Assembly: GCF_002917925.1 (NCBI RefSeq) | Contig: NZ_PPFE01000001.1 | Span: forward strand, 908,691 to 972,690 | Source of the DNA: Roseovarius confluentis | GTDB taxonomy: Bacteria > Pseudomonadota > Alphaproteobacteria > Rhodobacterales > Rhodobacteraceae | Reading direction: 5' to 3' | DNA length: 64,000 nt | In this document: positions 9,725-18,533 of the stretch, piece after piece | Layout: every line of letters starts with the position of its first letter | How positions within the stretch are numbered: the first letter of the stretch is position 1 | Notes under the pieces: model-generated | Database searches by the model: none | What the model was told of the DNA's origin: nothing | Seen by the model: the letters and a program-made list of their open reading frames with translations, nothing else | Translations under genes and position numbers: made by a program

Positions 9725-10384
9725 ATGACAGACACGCCCCCCCGCATCTCCGTCGCCCACCAGGGGACAGGCGCCCGCCTGCACGCCCCTGCCGCCGAGC
9801 GCAACGCCGACGCCATCCTCGACCTGCTCAGGACCCACGCGCCAACCTCCGGCACGGCGCTCGAAATCGCCAGCGGCACGGGCCAGCACGTCACCCATTT
9901 CGCGACCCACCTTCCGGGCCTCACCTGGCAGCCCACGGATGTCACCCAGGACCGCCTCGCCTCCATCGCCGCGTGGTCCGCCGACGCGCCCGACGGGGCC
10001 ATACGGCCACCGCTGCGCCTCGACGCCACCCAACCCGGCTGGTCTGCCACCCACAACGGGTTCGCCCTCATACTGCTGGTCAACCTACTGCACCTGATCT
10101 CGACCGAGGCCGCCCGCACCCTCATCGCCGAGGCCGCCCGCGCCCTCGCCCCGGAGGGCCGCTTCATCGTCTACGGCCCCTTCCTGCGCGACGGCCGGGC
10201 CACCTCGGACGGCGATGCGCGATTCGACGCCGCCATTCGCGCCGATCATCCGGACGCGGGCTACAAGAACGACGCCGACATGCTACGCTGGACGGGCGAG
10301 TCAGGCTTGGATCTCATCGCCCGCACCGAGATGCCCGCCAACAACCTCGCCCTTGTATTGGTACGATCAAAGGACTGTTCATGA
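9725..10384 (+). CDS. DUF938 family SAM-dependent methyltransferase-like protein
   Basis: A 219-aa class I methyltransferase-like protein. The SAM-binding motif I is seen as ALEIASGTGQHVTHFA, followed by LTWQPTDVTQDRLASIAAW and the DUF938-typical ALILLVNLLHLIS. The ATG at 9725 starts MTDTPPRISVAHQGTGARLH; the open frame extends upstream to 9578 but that part is not conserved-looking. It overlaps the GH25 gene by four bases (ATGA), so the two are translationally coupled. Substrate unknown. Confidence 0.85.
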   Translation: MTDTPPRISVAHQGTGARLHAPAAERNADAILDLLRTHAPTSGTALEIASGTGQHVTHFATHLPGLTWQPTDVTQDRLASIAAWSADAPDGAIRPPLRLDATQPGWSATHNGFALILLVNLLHLISTEAARTLIAEAARALAPEGRFIVYGPFLRDGRATSDGDARFDAAIRADHPDAGYKNDADMLRWTGESGLDLIARTEMPANNLALVLVRSKDCS

Positions 10385-11127
10385 TCCGGTTTCTCGTCGC
10401 CGCGCTGGCCCTCGTCACCCTTACCCTGACTTCCGCCTGCGCCGGGCCGCGCTATGGCGACAACGACCCCGTCGACTGGGACGGCCCGCCGCCCTGGAAC
10501 TACGACATCCACGGCATCGACGTCGCCCGCTTCCAGAACGATATCGACTGGGCCCGCGTCGCGCAGTCCGGCATCGAATTCGCCTTCATCAAGGCAACCG
10601 AGGGCGGCGACCGCGTCGACCCCAAGTTCGCCCGCAACTGGGCCGGCGCGGGACAGGCCGGCATCCCGCGCGGGGCCTACCACTTCTACTATTTCTGTAC
10701 CCCGCCCGAGGTGCAGGCCCGCTGGTTCATCCGCAACGTGCCCCGCGAAGGCGGAGCCCTGCCCCCGGTGATCGACCTGGAATGGAACCCATATTCGCCG
10801 ACCTGCACCACCCGCCCGCCGGGGGCCGAGGTCCGCCGCCAGGCGCGCGTCTTCATGGACATACTCGAGCGCCACTACGGCCAGCGCCCGATCATCTACA
10901 CCACGCTGGAATTCTACCGCCAGACCGGCATCGGCCAGTTGAACGAGGAATTCTGGCTGCGCTCCACCGCCAAGACCCTGCGCACCACCTTTCCCGGCCA
11001 AAGCTGGAGCTTCTGGCAATATACCGGCACCGGCGTCGTGCCGGGCGTGGCGGGCGGCGTCGACATCAACGTCTTTGCGGGAAACAGCAGCACCTGGCGC
11101 CGCTGGCTTCAGGCGCGCACCCGCTGA
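10381..11127 (+). CDS. GH25 lysozyme-like lipoprotein
   Basis: A 248-aa glycoside hydrolase family 25 (muramidase) protein. The N-terminal lipoprotein signal ends in the lipobox LTSAC, so the mature protein should be membrane-anchored in the periplasm. The catalytic barrel begins GIDVARFQNDIDWARV and continues with FAFIKATEGGDRVDPKF, GAYHFYYFCTP and PVIDLEWN, where the D-x-E pair fits the GH25 active site, and ends with WSFWQYTGTGVVPGV and GGVDINVF. The start is fixed by the four-base overlap with the methyltransferase gene. Probably peptidoglycan remodelling. Confidence 0.9.
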   Translation: MIRFLVAALALVTLTLTSACAGPRYGDNDPVDWDGPPPWNYDIHGIDVARFQNDIDWARVAQSGIEFAFIKATEGGDRVDPKFARNWAGAGQAGIPRGAYHFYYFCTPPEVQARWFIRNVPREGGALPPVIDLEWNPYSPTCTTRPPGAEVRRQARVFMDILERHYGQRPIIYTTLEFYRQTGIGQLNEEFWLRSTAKTLRTTFPGQSWSFWQYTGTGVVPGVAGGVDINVFAGNSSTWRRWLQARTR

Positions 11128-11486
11128 TGCGGCGCGCCCCGAAGAATTCCCCTTAAGTCACACGGCTGCTTTGCCAACCTTGCTGACAGAACAAGGATCC
11201 GTTCGACGAGGGGCAGGACATAGGCGACCATGCAACTCCTGCAAAAGGCTTAGGGCAGCCAGGGCATCAGCACAGTCACCTGATGCGTAGACGATCGTCA
11301 CCGAACGAGGGATGCGATCATCCGCTAGGTGTTCGTCCACGTCGAGCCATTTTGGAACGCTGCTCGCGACGGTTATCACCTTTAATTGCCAAAGCGCGCA
11401 TAGCCATTCCTGGCGCGGCGCATGGAATAACTTTTGCAACCATTGGCAAGCCGCGCTAGCGTTAAATTTTTAGTAAGGATTTATTA
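11128..11486. other. 359-bp intergenic stretch, relatively AT-rich at its right end
   Basis: No gene that I can support. A 93-codon minus-strand frame (11158-11439) has no recognisable motif. Base composition turns clearly more AT-rich toward 11440-11490, including GTTAAATTTTTAGTAAGG, which may carry the promoter of the acyltransferase. Confidence 0.5.
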
Positions 11487-11546
11487 ATGTCTGAGCCAGA
11501 AATGCCGCGCCAACTGCGGGTTCGTTATGTCGGTCAGTCATGGTGA
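11487..11546 (+). CDS. Possible 19-aa leader peptide
   Basis: ATG at 11487 with TAAGGAT just upstream opens a 19-codon frame that ends in TGA overlapping the acyltransferase ATG at 11540. The geometry (own ribosome binding site, overlap with the next start, no other ribosome binding site for the acyltransferase) would fit translational coupling. No homology recognised; it could be chance. Confidence 0.3.
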   Translation: MSEPEMPRQLRVRYVGQSW

Positions 11547-12661
11547 GCAGTGACCTAAACCCAAAGCGCGACAGCCACCTTTACGGTCTCGATATCCTGA
11601 GGTTTATCGCGGCCCTTCTCGTGGTCTATTTCCATTTTGGATTGTTCAGTGATGCCGAACCAGCTTTTCCTGCGGCACAACAAGACCGAGCCTGGCCATG
11701 GATGGAGCAATTCACCAGCCACGGGTGGGTCGGCGTTCAAGTATTCTTTGTCATCTCCGGATTTGTCATCGTCGCCAGTGCCGACCGGTCCGCACCAATC
11801 GAATTCCTCAAACACAGGGCGATCCGAATTCTTCCAGCGCTCTGGGTCTACACGTTCATTGCCTTCACGGTTAGGTATGTGGCAGGCGAACCCCTATCGC
11901 TCCTGCTCGACTCTTTTTTTAGGTCGATCATTCTGTTTCCGGTCGGTCCCTATATTGACGGTGTTATCTGGACTCTTGTCGTCGAAGCCATTTTCTATTC
12001 ACTGATTGCCTTGCTTCTTGCTGTCCGGTTGCGAATGCCCAACTTCGATATTTTCCAAGCTTGCGCGATTACCCTTGGCCTTGCCAGCACCTGCTATTTG
12101 GCTATCTTGGGCATTCTTTCTCTGATGGAGCCCATCGGCAATGCAGGAAGGCTCCAGAGCCTTCTGGATCGGTACTTTTTCAGTGTTCTCCTGCTTCGCC
12201 ATGGCGTCTTCTTCGCAATTGGTATGCTTGTGTGGAGAAGCGAAAAGGACGGGTACAACGCCCTGCGAAGTTCCCTGCTGTTGTTGTACGTTGGCGCAGC
12301 AATACTCCAAATCGTGCTTCAGGCGAACGGTCACAATCCGGTCGCGCCGGTGATTATCTGGGGCGGAATGCTCGTTTTCTTCGTCATTAGCCTGCGGCAC
12401 AATTCCACTGTGAAAAGAGTCGGATCGTCATCGCTTCTCCGGAACCTCGGCAACTTGTCCTACCCGATCTATCTCGGTCACTTCGTGATCGGGATGCACC
12501 TGATTCCGGCCATAGGGGAGTACGTTCGTCAGGACCTTTTGCTCCTGTTGATCGCATCCGCCATCGTGTTCGGGTTGGCTTGGGCAGTCATGGTCGGGCC
12601 GGAGCGCCTTTTGCAAACCTCGGCCAAGGCTCGCCTGCTTGGCGTCCCCGCCGCACGTTAG
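11540..12661 (+). CDS. Acyltransferase 3 family membrane protein
   Basis: A 373-aa OafA/YrhL-like O-acyltransferase with about ten hydrophobic segments. The opening block GLDILRFIAALLVVYFHFG contains the conserved active-site His region, followed by HGWVGVQVFFVISGFVIV and the RAIRILPALW motif. Such enzymes acylate surface polysaccharides or peptidoglycan at the inner membrane. The gene looks less GC-rich and less GC3-biased than its neighbours and is preceded by an AT-rich stretch, suggesting horizontal acquisition. It is convergent with the cysteine synthase-like gene. Acceptor unknown. Confidence 0.9.
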   Translation: MVSSDLNPKRDSHLYGLDILRFIAALLVVYFHFGLFSDAEPAFPAAQQDRAWPWMEQFTSHGWVGVQVFFVISGFVIVASADRSAPIEFLKHRAIRILPALWVYTFIAFTVRYVAGEPLSLLLDSFFRSIILFPVGPYIDGVIWTLVVEAIFYSLIALLLAVRLRMPNFDIFQACAITLGLASTCYLAILGILSLMEPIGNAGRLQSLLDRYFFSVLLLRHGVFFAIGMLVWRSEKDGYNALRSSLLLLYVGAAILQIVLQANGHNPVAPVIIWGGMLVFFVISLRHNSTVKRVGSSSLLRNLGNLSYPIYLGHFVIGMHLIPAIGEYVRQDLLLLLIASAIVFGLAWAVMVGPERLLQTSAKARLLGVPAAR

Positions 12662-12836
12662 GAGTTCATCCGCACCGTTTGCAGCTGCCCCACGAACCCA
12701 TTCTTATCCCGACGCTTGAGCTGCAACTTACCTCGTCATGCACAAAGCAAGCTGAAAAGGATTGCGCCTTGACTTGAGATCACCAAGTGGACGCCCGTTT
12801 CATCCCGCAACGCCGACATCCGAATTTCCGACGCCC

Positions 12837-13907
12837 CTACCCCATCTGCGCCGAAGGCGTGGAGCGTGAAATCTCGGCCTCTTCCTCGGTCATCTCCTCC
12901 GGCACGCCCTCGAACAGCGGGGTCGACAGGTAACGCTCTCCGGTATCGGGCAGCATCACCAGGATCACCGCCCCCTCAGGCGCGGTCTCGGCCACCTGCA
13001 TCCCCACGGCGAAACTCGCGCCGCCGGAAATGCCGGTAAAGATGCCTTCCTCCGCCGCCAGCCGACGCGCCCATTTCACGCCATCGGCCCCGGCAACCGG
13101 GATCAACTCGTCATAGTAGTTGTTGTCGATCGCCTCCTGGATCACGTAGGGAATGAAATCCGGCGTCCAGCCCTGGATCGGATGCGGCTCGAAATTCGGG
13201 TGACTTTCCGTGGGCTGATGCTGGTCGTTGCGGGTGTTCACATAACCCGAACTGATGATCGCCGCATTGGCCGGCTCGCTGAGGATGATCTTCGTATCGG
13301 GCCGCTCTTTGCGCAGCACCCGCGCCACGCCCGTCACCGTGCCGCCGGTACCATAGCCCGTCACCCAGTAATCCAGCCGTTCCCCCTCGAAATCTCCCAT
13401 GATCTCGCGCGCCGTGGTGGCCTCGTGGATATCGGCGTTGGCCGCCGTCTCGAACTGGCTCGCCAGGAACCAGCCGTTTTCCTCGGCCAGTTCCTTGGCC
13501 TTGGTGTACATGCCGAACCCCTTCAGCGCCTTCGGCGTCAGCACCACCTTCGCCCCCAGCATCCGCATCAGCTTGCGCCGCTCGACCGAGAAACTCTCGG
13601 CCATCGTGACCACCAGCGGATAACCCTTGGCCGCGCAGACCATCGCCAGCCCGATTCCAGTGTTGCCCGACGTCGCCTCGACCACCGTCTGTCCGGGCGC
13701 CAGGCTCCCATCCGCCTCGGCGGCCTCGATGATGTTCAGCGCCAGCCGGTCCTTGACCGACGCCGCCGGGTTGAACGCCTCGGCCTTGACGTAGACGGTC
13801 ACGCCCTTGGGCGCGATGCGGTTCACACGGATAACCGGCGTGTCGCCCACCGTGTCCAGAACGCTGTCATAGCGGCACCCGCGCCCGCTGGTTTTTCGGC
13901 TTGTCAT
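12837..13907 (-). CDS. cysK: Cysteine synthase family PLP enzyme
   Basis: A 356-aa fold-type II PLP enzyme. The PLP-binding lysine is Lys52 in NPAASVKDR; the substrate loop TSGNTGIGLA, the phosphate loop GTGGTVTG and the GISGGASF serine region are all present. It would make cysteine from O-acetylserine and sulfide, or be a related beta-replacement enzyme. It is about 35-45 residues longer than classic CysK, with an inserted segment (YVNTRNDQHQPTESHPNFEP) before the IQG motif and an acidic C-terminal tail. The ATG at 13907 has GGGAGGA upstream. The exact substrate is uncertain, so the symbol is tentative. Confidence 0.85.
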   Translation of the reverse strand: MTSRKTSGRGCRYDSVLDTVGDTPVIRVNRIAPKGVTVYVKAEAFNPAASVKDRLALNIIEAAEADGSLAPGQTVVEATSGNTGIGLAMVCAAKGYPLVVTMAESFSVERRKLMRMLGAKVVLTPKALKGFGMYTKAKELAEENGWFLASQFETAANADIHEATTAREIMGDFEGERLDYWVTGYGTGGTVTGVARVLRKERPDTKIILSEPANAAIISSGYVNTRNDQHQPTESHPNFEPHPIQGWTPDFIPYVIQEAIDNNYYDELIPVAGADGVKWARRLAAEEGIFTGISGGASFAVGMQVAETAPEGAVILVMLPDTGERYLSTPLFEGVPEEMTEEEAEISRSTPSAQMG

Positions 13908-13971
13908 GGTATCCTCCCGAGATCTGGTTTTCCCCAGAGTCGTAACACATTTTAACCGCGTTTGGGACGCT

Positions 13972-14011
13972 CCATTAAGAAACGCGCCGGTGCGCAAGCC
14001 ACCGACGCGTT
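13972..14011 (-). terminator. Likely terminator of the flavin dehydrogenase gene
   Basis: AACGCGCCGGTG and CACCGACGCGTT form a 12-bp stem with one mismatch and a 7-base loop; on the minus strand it is followed by TTTCTTAAT. It lies between the stop of the dehydrogenase (14078) and the start of the cysteine synthase-like gene. Confidence 0.5.
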
Positions 14012-14077
14012 ACCACTGAAATACCGACGTGATACCGACCCGGGTTTCAGCCGTTAACACCCCGAGTCGCGCATCCC

Positions 14078-16585
14078 TCACCCATCCTTGCGGATGGTCT
14101 CGTTCTTGGGATCATACGGGCTGTCACAGGTCACGGTCGCGTCCCACAGCTTGTCGAACATCTTGACCTTCAGTTTCGTACCCTCGACCGCCAGGTCAGG
14201 GGTCACGTAGCCCATACCGATCGACTTGCCGAAATGCACCGAATACCCACCCGAGGTCAGCCGCCCGACCCGCGTGCCATCCTCGGTGTAAAGCACCTCG
14301 CGGCCCCACGGATCGGCATCTTCCGGCCCGTCGATCAGCAGCGTGCAGCACTTCAAGCGAACACCGGTTTCCTGCAATTTATCCTTGCCGTGAAAGTCTT
14401 TATCCAGATCGACAAAGCGCGGCAGATCGGCCTCCAGCGGGGTCGCGTCGCGGCCCAGCTCGTTGCCGAAGGCGCGATAGGATTTCTCCTGCCGCAGCCA
14501 GTTCTGCGCCCTGGCGCCGACCAGCTTCATGCCGTGCTTTTCGCCTGCTTTCTCCAGCAGATCGAACAGGTAGTTCTGCATCTCCATCGGGTGATGCAAC
14601 TCCCAGCCCAGCTCGCCGGTATAGGCCACGCGGATCGCCTTTACCGGGCACATGCCCAGCTCGATCTCGCGGCAAGACAGCCACGGAAAACGCTTGTTGC
14701 TCAGTGCAGTAGCCGGATCGGCATCCTTGATCACCTCGTTCAGAACGTCGCGCGACTTCGGCCCCGCGATGGCGAACACACCCCATTGCGTGGTCACGTC
14801 CTGGATCTCGATATACCCGAACTCCTCGGCCTTCTCCTCGGCCGCCTTGCGCAGGTAATCGGCGTCGTATTCCGTCCAGGCCCCTGCCGAGACACAATAA
14901 TACGCGTTCTCACCGGTCCGGACGATCGTGTATTCCGTGCGCGTCGTGCCATGATCCGTCAGCGCGTAGGTCAGGTTGATGCGACCCACCTTCGGCAGCT
15001 TGTTGCAGGTGAACCAGTCCAGGAACGCCGTCGCCCCGGGACCCTTCACCACGTGCTTGGTGAATGCGGTCGCATCAATCAGGCCCACGCCGTTGCGCAC
15101 CGCTTCCGCCTCGGCCTTGGTATACTCCCACCAGCCGCCACGGCGGAAGGACCGCGCGTCGTGGTCGAAATTGTCATCGGCGTCCAAGGGCCCGAAATAG
15201 TTGGGTCTTTCCCAGCCGTTGACGAACCCGAACTGCGCGCTGCGCGCCTTCTGCCTATCATAGGCGGGCGCCGTGCGCAGCGGGCGGCAGGCGGGCCGTT
15301 CCTCGTCGGGGTGGTGCAGGATATAGACGTGCTCGTAGGCTTCCTCGTTCTTGCGCGCGGCGAACTCGGTCGTCATCCAATTGCTGGAATACCGCTTGGG
15401 ATCCAGGCTCGCCATGTCGATCTCGGCTTCGCCCTCGACCATCAGCTGCGCCAGGTAATAGCCCGTGCCACCGGCCGCTGTGATGCCAAAGCTGAAACCC
15501 TCGGCCAGCCACATGTTGCGCAACCCCGGCGCGGGGCCAACCAGCGGGTTGCCATCCGGCGTATAGCAGATCGGACCGTTGTAATCGTCTTTCAAACCAA
15601 CGGTTTCCGTCGACGGGATCCGGTGGATCATCGACATGTATTCTTCCTCGATCCGCTCCAGGTCGAGCGGGAAGAGGTCGGCGCGGAACGTGTCCGGCAC
15701 CGAGTATTCGAACCGTGCGGGCGCGTTCAGCTCGTAGGGGCCAAGGATCCAGCCGCCACGCTCTTCGCGGACATACCACTTGGCGTCGGCGTCGCGCAGA
15801 ACCGGGTGCTCTTCGCCGCCGTCCTGGCGGTACTTGACCAGCTCGGCATCGGGCTCGGTCACGATGAACTGGTGCTCCACCGGGATCGCCGGCATCTTGA
15901 TGCCCAGCATCCGCGCGGTGCGCTGCGCGTGGTTGCCGCTGGCGGTCACAACGTGTTCTGCAGACACGACAATCTGCTCTTCCGAAGGCACCAGGTTGCC
16001 ACCCTTCTCGACCATCTTGGTCAGCGTCACGTCCCAGTGATCGCCCTTCCACTCAAAGCCGTCGGCCTGCCATTTCCGCTCGATTGTCACGCCGCGCTGA
16101 CGGGCGCCCTTGGCCATCGCCATGGTGACATCGGCGGGGTTGATGTAGCCATCGGTCGGGTGATAGATCGCGCCTTCCAGATCGTCGGTATTGACCAACG
16201 GCCACCGCTCCTTGATCTGAGCAGGCGTCATCCACTCGTAAGGCACGCCACAGGTCTCGGCGGTCGAGGCGTAAAGCATATATTCGTCCATACGCGGTTT
16301 GCTCTGGGCCATGCGCAGGTTGCCCACGACCGAGAAGCCGGCGTTCAGGCCAGTTTCTTCTTCAAGGGTCTTGTAGAACTTGATCGAGTAGTCATGAATA
16401 TGCGTCGTCGCATAGGACATGTTGAAATAGGGCAGCAGGCCCGCGGCGTGCCAGGTCGAGCCGGAGGTCAGCTCGTCACGCTCGATCAGCATCACGTCTT
16501 CCCAGCCTGCGCGGGCCAGATGATAGGCGATCGAGGTCCCGACGGCACCGCCGCCCACGATCAAGGCTTTGACTTGTGTTTTCAT
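14078..16585 (-). CDS. FAD-dependent dimethylglycine/sarcosine dehydrogenase-like protein with GcvT domain
   Basis: An 835-aa two-part oxidative demethylase. The N-terminal DAO-type FAD domain has GGGAVG at residues 11-16 and ELTSGSTWHAAGLL, where His46 matches the covalent flavin attachment site of dimethylglycine and sarcosine dehydrogenases. From about residue 430 there is a GcvT-like tetrahydrofolate-binding domain and its C-terminal barrel, which takes up the one-carbon unit. The start at 16585 has GGGAG nine bases upstream; a longer frame to 16642 lacks such a site. Likely role is catabolism of glycine-betaine-derived methylamines, common in marine Rhodobacterales. The exact substrate is inferred. 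Confidence 0.92.
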   Translation of the reverse strand: MKTQVKALIVGGGAVGTSIAYHLARAGWEDVMLIERDELTSGSTWHAAGLLPYFNMSYATTHIHDYSIKFYKTLEEETGLNAGFSVVGNLRMAQSKPRMDEYMLYASTAETCGVPYEWMTPAQIKERWPLVNTDDLEGAIYHPTDGYINPADVTMAMAKGARQRGVTIERKWQADGFEWKGDHWDVTLTKMVEKGGNLVPSEEQIVVSAEHVVTASGNHAQRTARMLGIKMPAIPVEHQFIVTEPDAELVKYRQDGGEEHPVLRDADAKWYVREERGGWILGPYELNAPARFEYSVPDTFRADLFPLDLERIEEEYMSMIHRIPSTETVGLKDDYNGPICYTPDGNPLVGPAPGLRNMWLAEGFSFGITAAGGTGYYLAQLMVEGEAEIDMASLDPKRYSSNWMTTEFAARKNEEAYEHVYILHHPDEERPACRPLRTAPAYDRQKARSAQFGFVNGWERPNYFGPLDADDNFDHDARSFRRGGWWEYTKAEAEAVRNGVGLIDATAFTKHVVKGPGATAFLDWFTCNKLPKVGRINLTYALTDHGTTRTEYTIVRTGENAYYCVSAGAWTEYDADYLRKAAEEKAEEFGYIEIQDVTTQWGVFAIAGPKSRDVLNEVIKDADPATALSNKRFPWLSCREIELGMCPVKAIRVAYTGELGWELHHPMEMQNYLFDLLEKAGEKHGMKLVGARAQNWLRQEKSYRAFGNELGRDATPLEADLPRFVDLDKDFHGKDKLQETGVRLKCCTLLIDGPEDADPWGREVLYTEDGTRVGRLTSGGYSVHFGKSIGMGYVTPDLAVEGTKLKVKMFDKLWDATVTCDSPYDPKNETIRKDG

Positions 16586-16671
16586 GACATCCGACTCCCT
16601 TGGCAGGCATGCTGGCGAGCGTTGTATCACGCCTGTAAACATGCGGCGGGTCCATCCGACATGTCACAGAA

Positions 16672-16711
16672 CAAAAACGACGCACCGCACCCATACTGGG
16701 ACACGGTGCGT
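16672..16711 (-). terminator. Rho-independent terminator of the 568-aa gene
   Basis: ACGCACCG and CGGTGCGT pair perfectly (16680-16687 with 16704-16711). On the minus strand the stem is followed by CGTTTTTGTT. It lies just downstream of the unknown gene ending at 16738. Confidence 0.7.
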
Positions 16712-16737
16712 TCAGGTTTCGTTAAAACAGGTCTGGT

Positions 16738-18444
16738 TTAGTCGCAGAAGCTTCCGACGCAGCGTTGACCCGAGCCGGAGCTGCCGTTGGAAAGTTCAAG
16801 CCGCTTGGGCTTGGCCGCCGGTTCTGTTCGTTGAGGTGTCAGCGTTGTCACTTCCTCTCCGCCGGTGACCTGGTTGATCAGCTTGGACAGAAGACCGTTG
16901 GGTTGCACACCCTTGGATGTGTCGCATTCCAACCGCAGCGCGCCCATGTCGAAGCTGCAACTGCCCTGCGGCAGGTCGTGCTTGCGCTCAAAGCCCGAGG
17001 CGGCGATGGCCATGCCCATCTCCATTTCCTCATCCGTTGCATTGCGGGCCGCGCGGAAGGACTCGAACTCGACAAGGTCGATGGCCTTGGAATAGATCAT
17101 GCCGGCGTCGCGGTCGCTTTTGCCTTCGTCTACCTGCATCAGGATCTTGGCGCTGGCCGAGTCGTCCATGTCCCGCGCCCGGTTGGCGGCGGCAATCGCC
17201 GCTGTGTCACGCGCATTCGACGTTTGCCCGGTCGAGACCGGCATGTTCGTGTCTCCGCTCAGCGCGGCAAGCTCGGCCTGCAACTCGGGCGACGTTTCCG
17301 GCTCGGGCGCATTTGCGGCGCGGGCGGCGGCGGCGGCGGTCTCGGCATCGGCCACCATCATCACCGTGTCGACCATCTGCTTGACCTCTGCCTGCACCAC
17401 CTCGGCGGACTTGCCCGCCATCACGGCCTCGCGTCCGCGGAAATACCCCAGTTCTATAAGCCCGCTCAGGTCGGTGACCTTGCCACCGGTAATGTCCACA
17501 TCACCGCCCTGCCCACCAAGGCGCATCGAGTAGGCGCTTAGAACCATGGCCCCGGTATCGATGTTCTCGATCTTGTACTGGGCTTCCAGCGCTCGCAGGC
17601 TCAGGAACTCCGATTTCAGACGGCGCAATTCCATGCTCAGCGCGGCCGGGTCGATGCCGTCGGGCAAGCTGACATCATTGCCGACACTGGGCACTGGACG
17701 CGGCAGCAGGTCGTTCAGGCCGTCATAGTCGATCCGGCTCAGGATTTCTTGCGTGGCTTCGCGCGATGCGTTGGCGTGGACCCGCAGGTGCACCTCGTTG
17801 CCAAAACCGATCGACCCTTCAAGATAGCGGAAATGATAGGGACGATCGCCATCATGCCCCAGCTTCTCGGTCAGGCCGAAACCGCCGGTCACGCCGTATC
17901 CCACATTGCGTTCGAATGCGTCCATCATTGTACCATCCATGGCGCTGGCCACGATACCGAACAGCGAGTTCGAACTGGGCCGTTCGACCAGACGAACCTC
18001 GACAAATACTGTTTCCGTGCCGCGTTGATAGATCCACGACCGCGTCGCGCGTTCCTTCAGCTGCTTGACGTGGTCGCGCGCCTCCATCTGTTGCATCAAG
18101 CCCTTGCCGGCGGAGTTGCTCATGGAGCCGTCCAGCCCAGCCTCGGGTGGCAGAATCGCACTGTCGTCGCCTTCCAGTAGGGCACGCCGCTCCCATCCCT
18201 CGGGCGCCTCGGGCAGGAAAACCAGGCCACCTTGGCGCCACCGGCTCTTGCGCTCGCGTTCGGCATGTTCGGCCAGTTTCTCTTCCTTGGCGGAACTGAA
18301 CCGGTTCGGAATGGTCTCGATATACGCGCCGGGCGTCATCTCGCCCAACGAAAAGCCGGCCCTGTTCGACTGATCGTAGTAATCGACCCCGGCCAGGATG
18401 GTCCCGGCGGTCAGAACGAACCCGATGGAATAAGCGTTGATCAT
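16738..18444 (-). CDS. Unknown 568-aa N-terminally membrane-anchored protein
   Basis: No family recognised. One hydrophobic segment (SIGFVLTAGTILAGVDYY) near the N-terminus could anchor it or act as an uncleaved signal. The following region is charged (EEKLAEHAERERKSRWRQGG), then mixed alpha/beta, with an Ala-rich probable coiled coil around residues 380-450 (ADAETAAAAARAANAPEPET). Near the C-terminus it has cysteines in GSCSFDMGALRLECD and GQRCVGSFCD. The ATG at 18444 has GGAG six bases upstream; an in-frame TTG at 18486 is possible. The 90-bp gap behind ggt on the same strand suggests cotranscription, with a terminator after it. Confidence 0.75.
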   Translation of the reverse strand: MINAYSIGFVLTAGTILAGVDYYDQSNRAGFSLGEMTPGAYIETIPNRFSSAKEEKLAEHAERERKSRWRQGGLVFLPEAPEGWERRALLEGDDSAILPPEAGLDGSMSNSAGKGLMQQMEARDHVKQLKERATRSWIYQRGTETVFVEVRLVERPSSNSLFGIVASAMDGTMMDAFERNVGYGVTGGFGLTEKLGHDGDRPYHFRYLEGSIGFGNEVHLRVHANASREATQEILSRIDYDGLNDLLPRPVPSVGNDVSLPDGIDPAALSMELRRLKSEFLSLRALEAQYKIENIDTGAMVLSAYSMRLGGQGGDVDITGGKVTDLSGLIELGYFRGREAVMAGKSAEVVQAEVKQMVDTVMMVADAETAAAAARAANAPEPETSPELQAELAALSGDTNMPVSTGQTSNARDTAAIAAANRARDMDDSASAKILMQVDEGKSDRDAGMIYSKAIDLVEFESFRAARNATDEEMEMGMAIAASGFERKHDLPQGSCSFDMGALRLECDTSKGVQPNGLLSKLINQVTGGEEVTTLTPQRTEPAAKPKRLELSNGSSGSGQRCVGSFCD

Positions 18445-18533
18445 GCACTGCTCCACAAAATGCTTGCGGAAGGTGATGCCAGCCAATTCGGGCAGGAATT
18501 GGATGGCTGCGGGGCGATTTCCCGGCGCAGACC

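Noticed and set aside
14234..16741. Plus-strand frame of about 835 codons opposite the flavin dehydrogenase
   Set aside because: The minus strand shows clear FAD and GcvT motifs; the plus frame has none.
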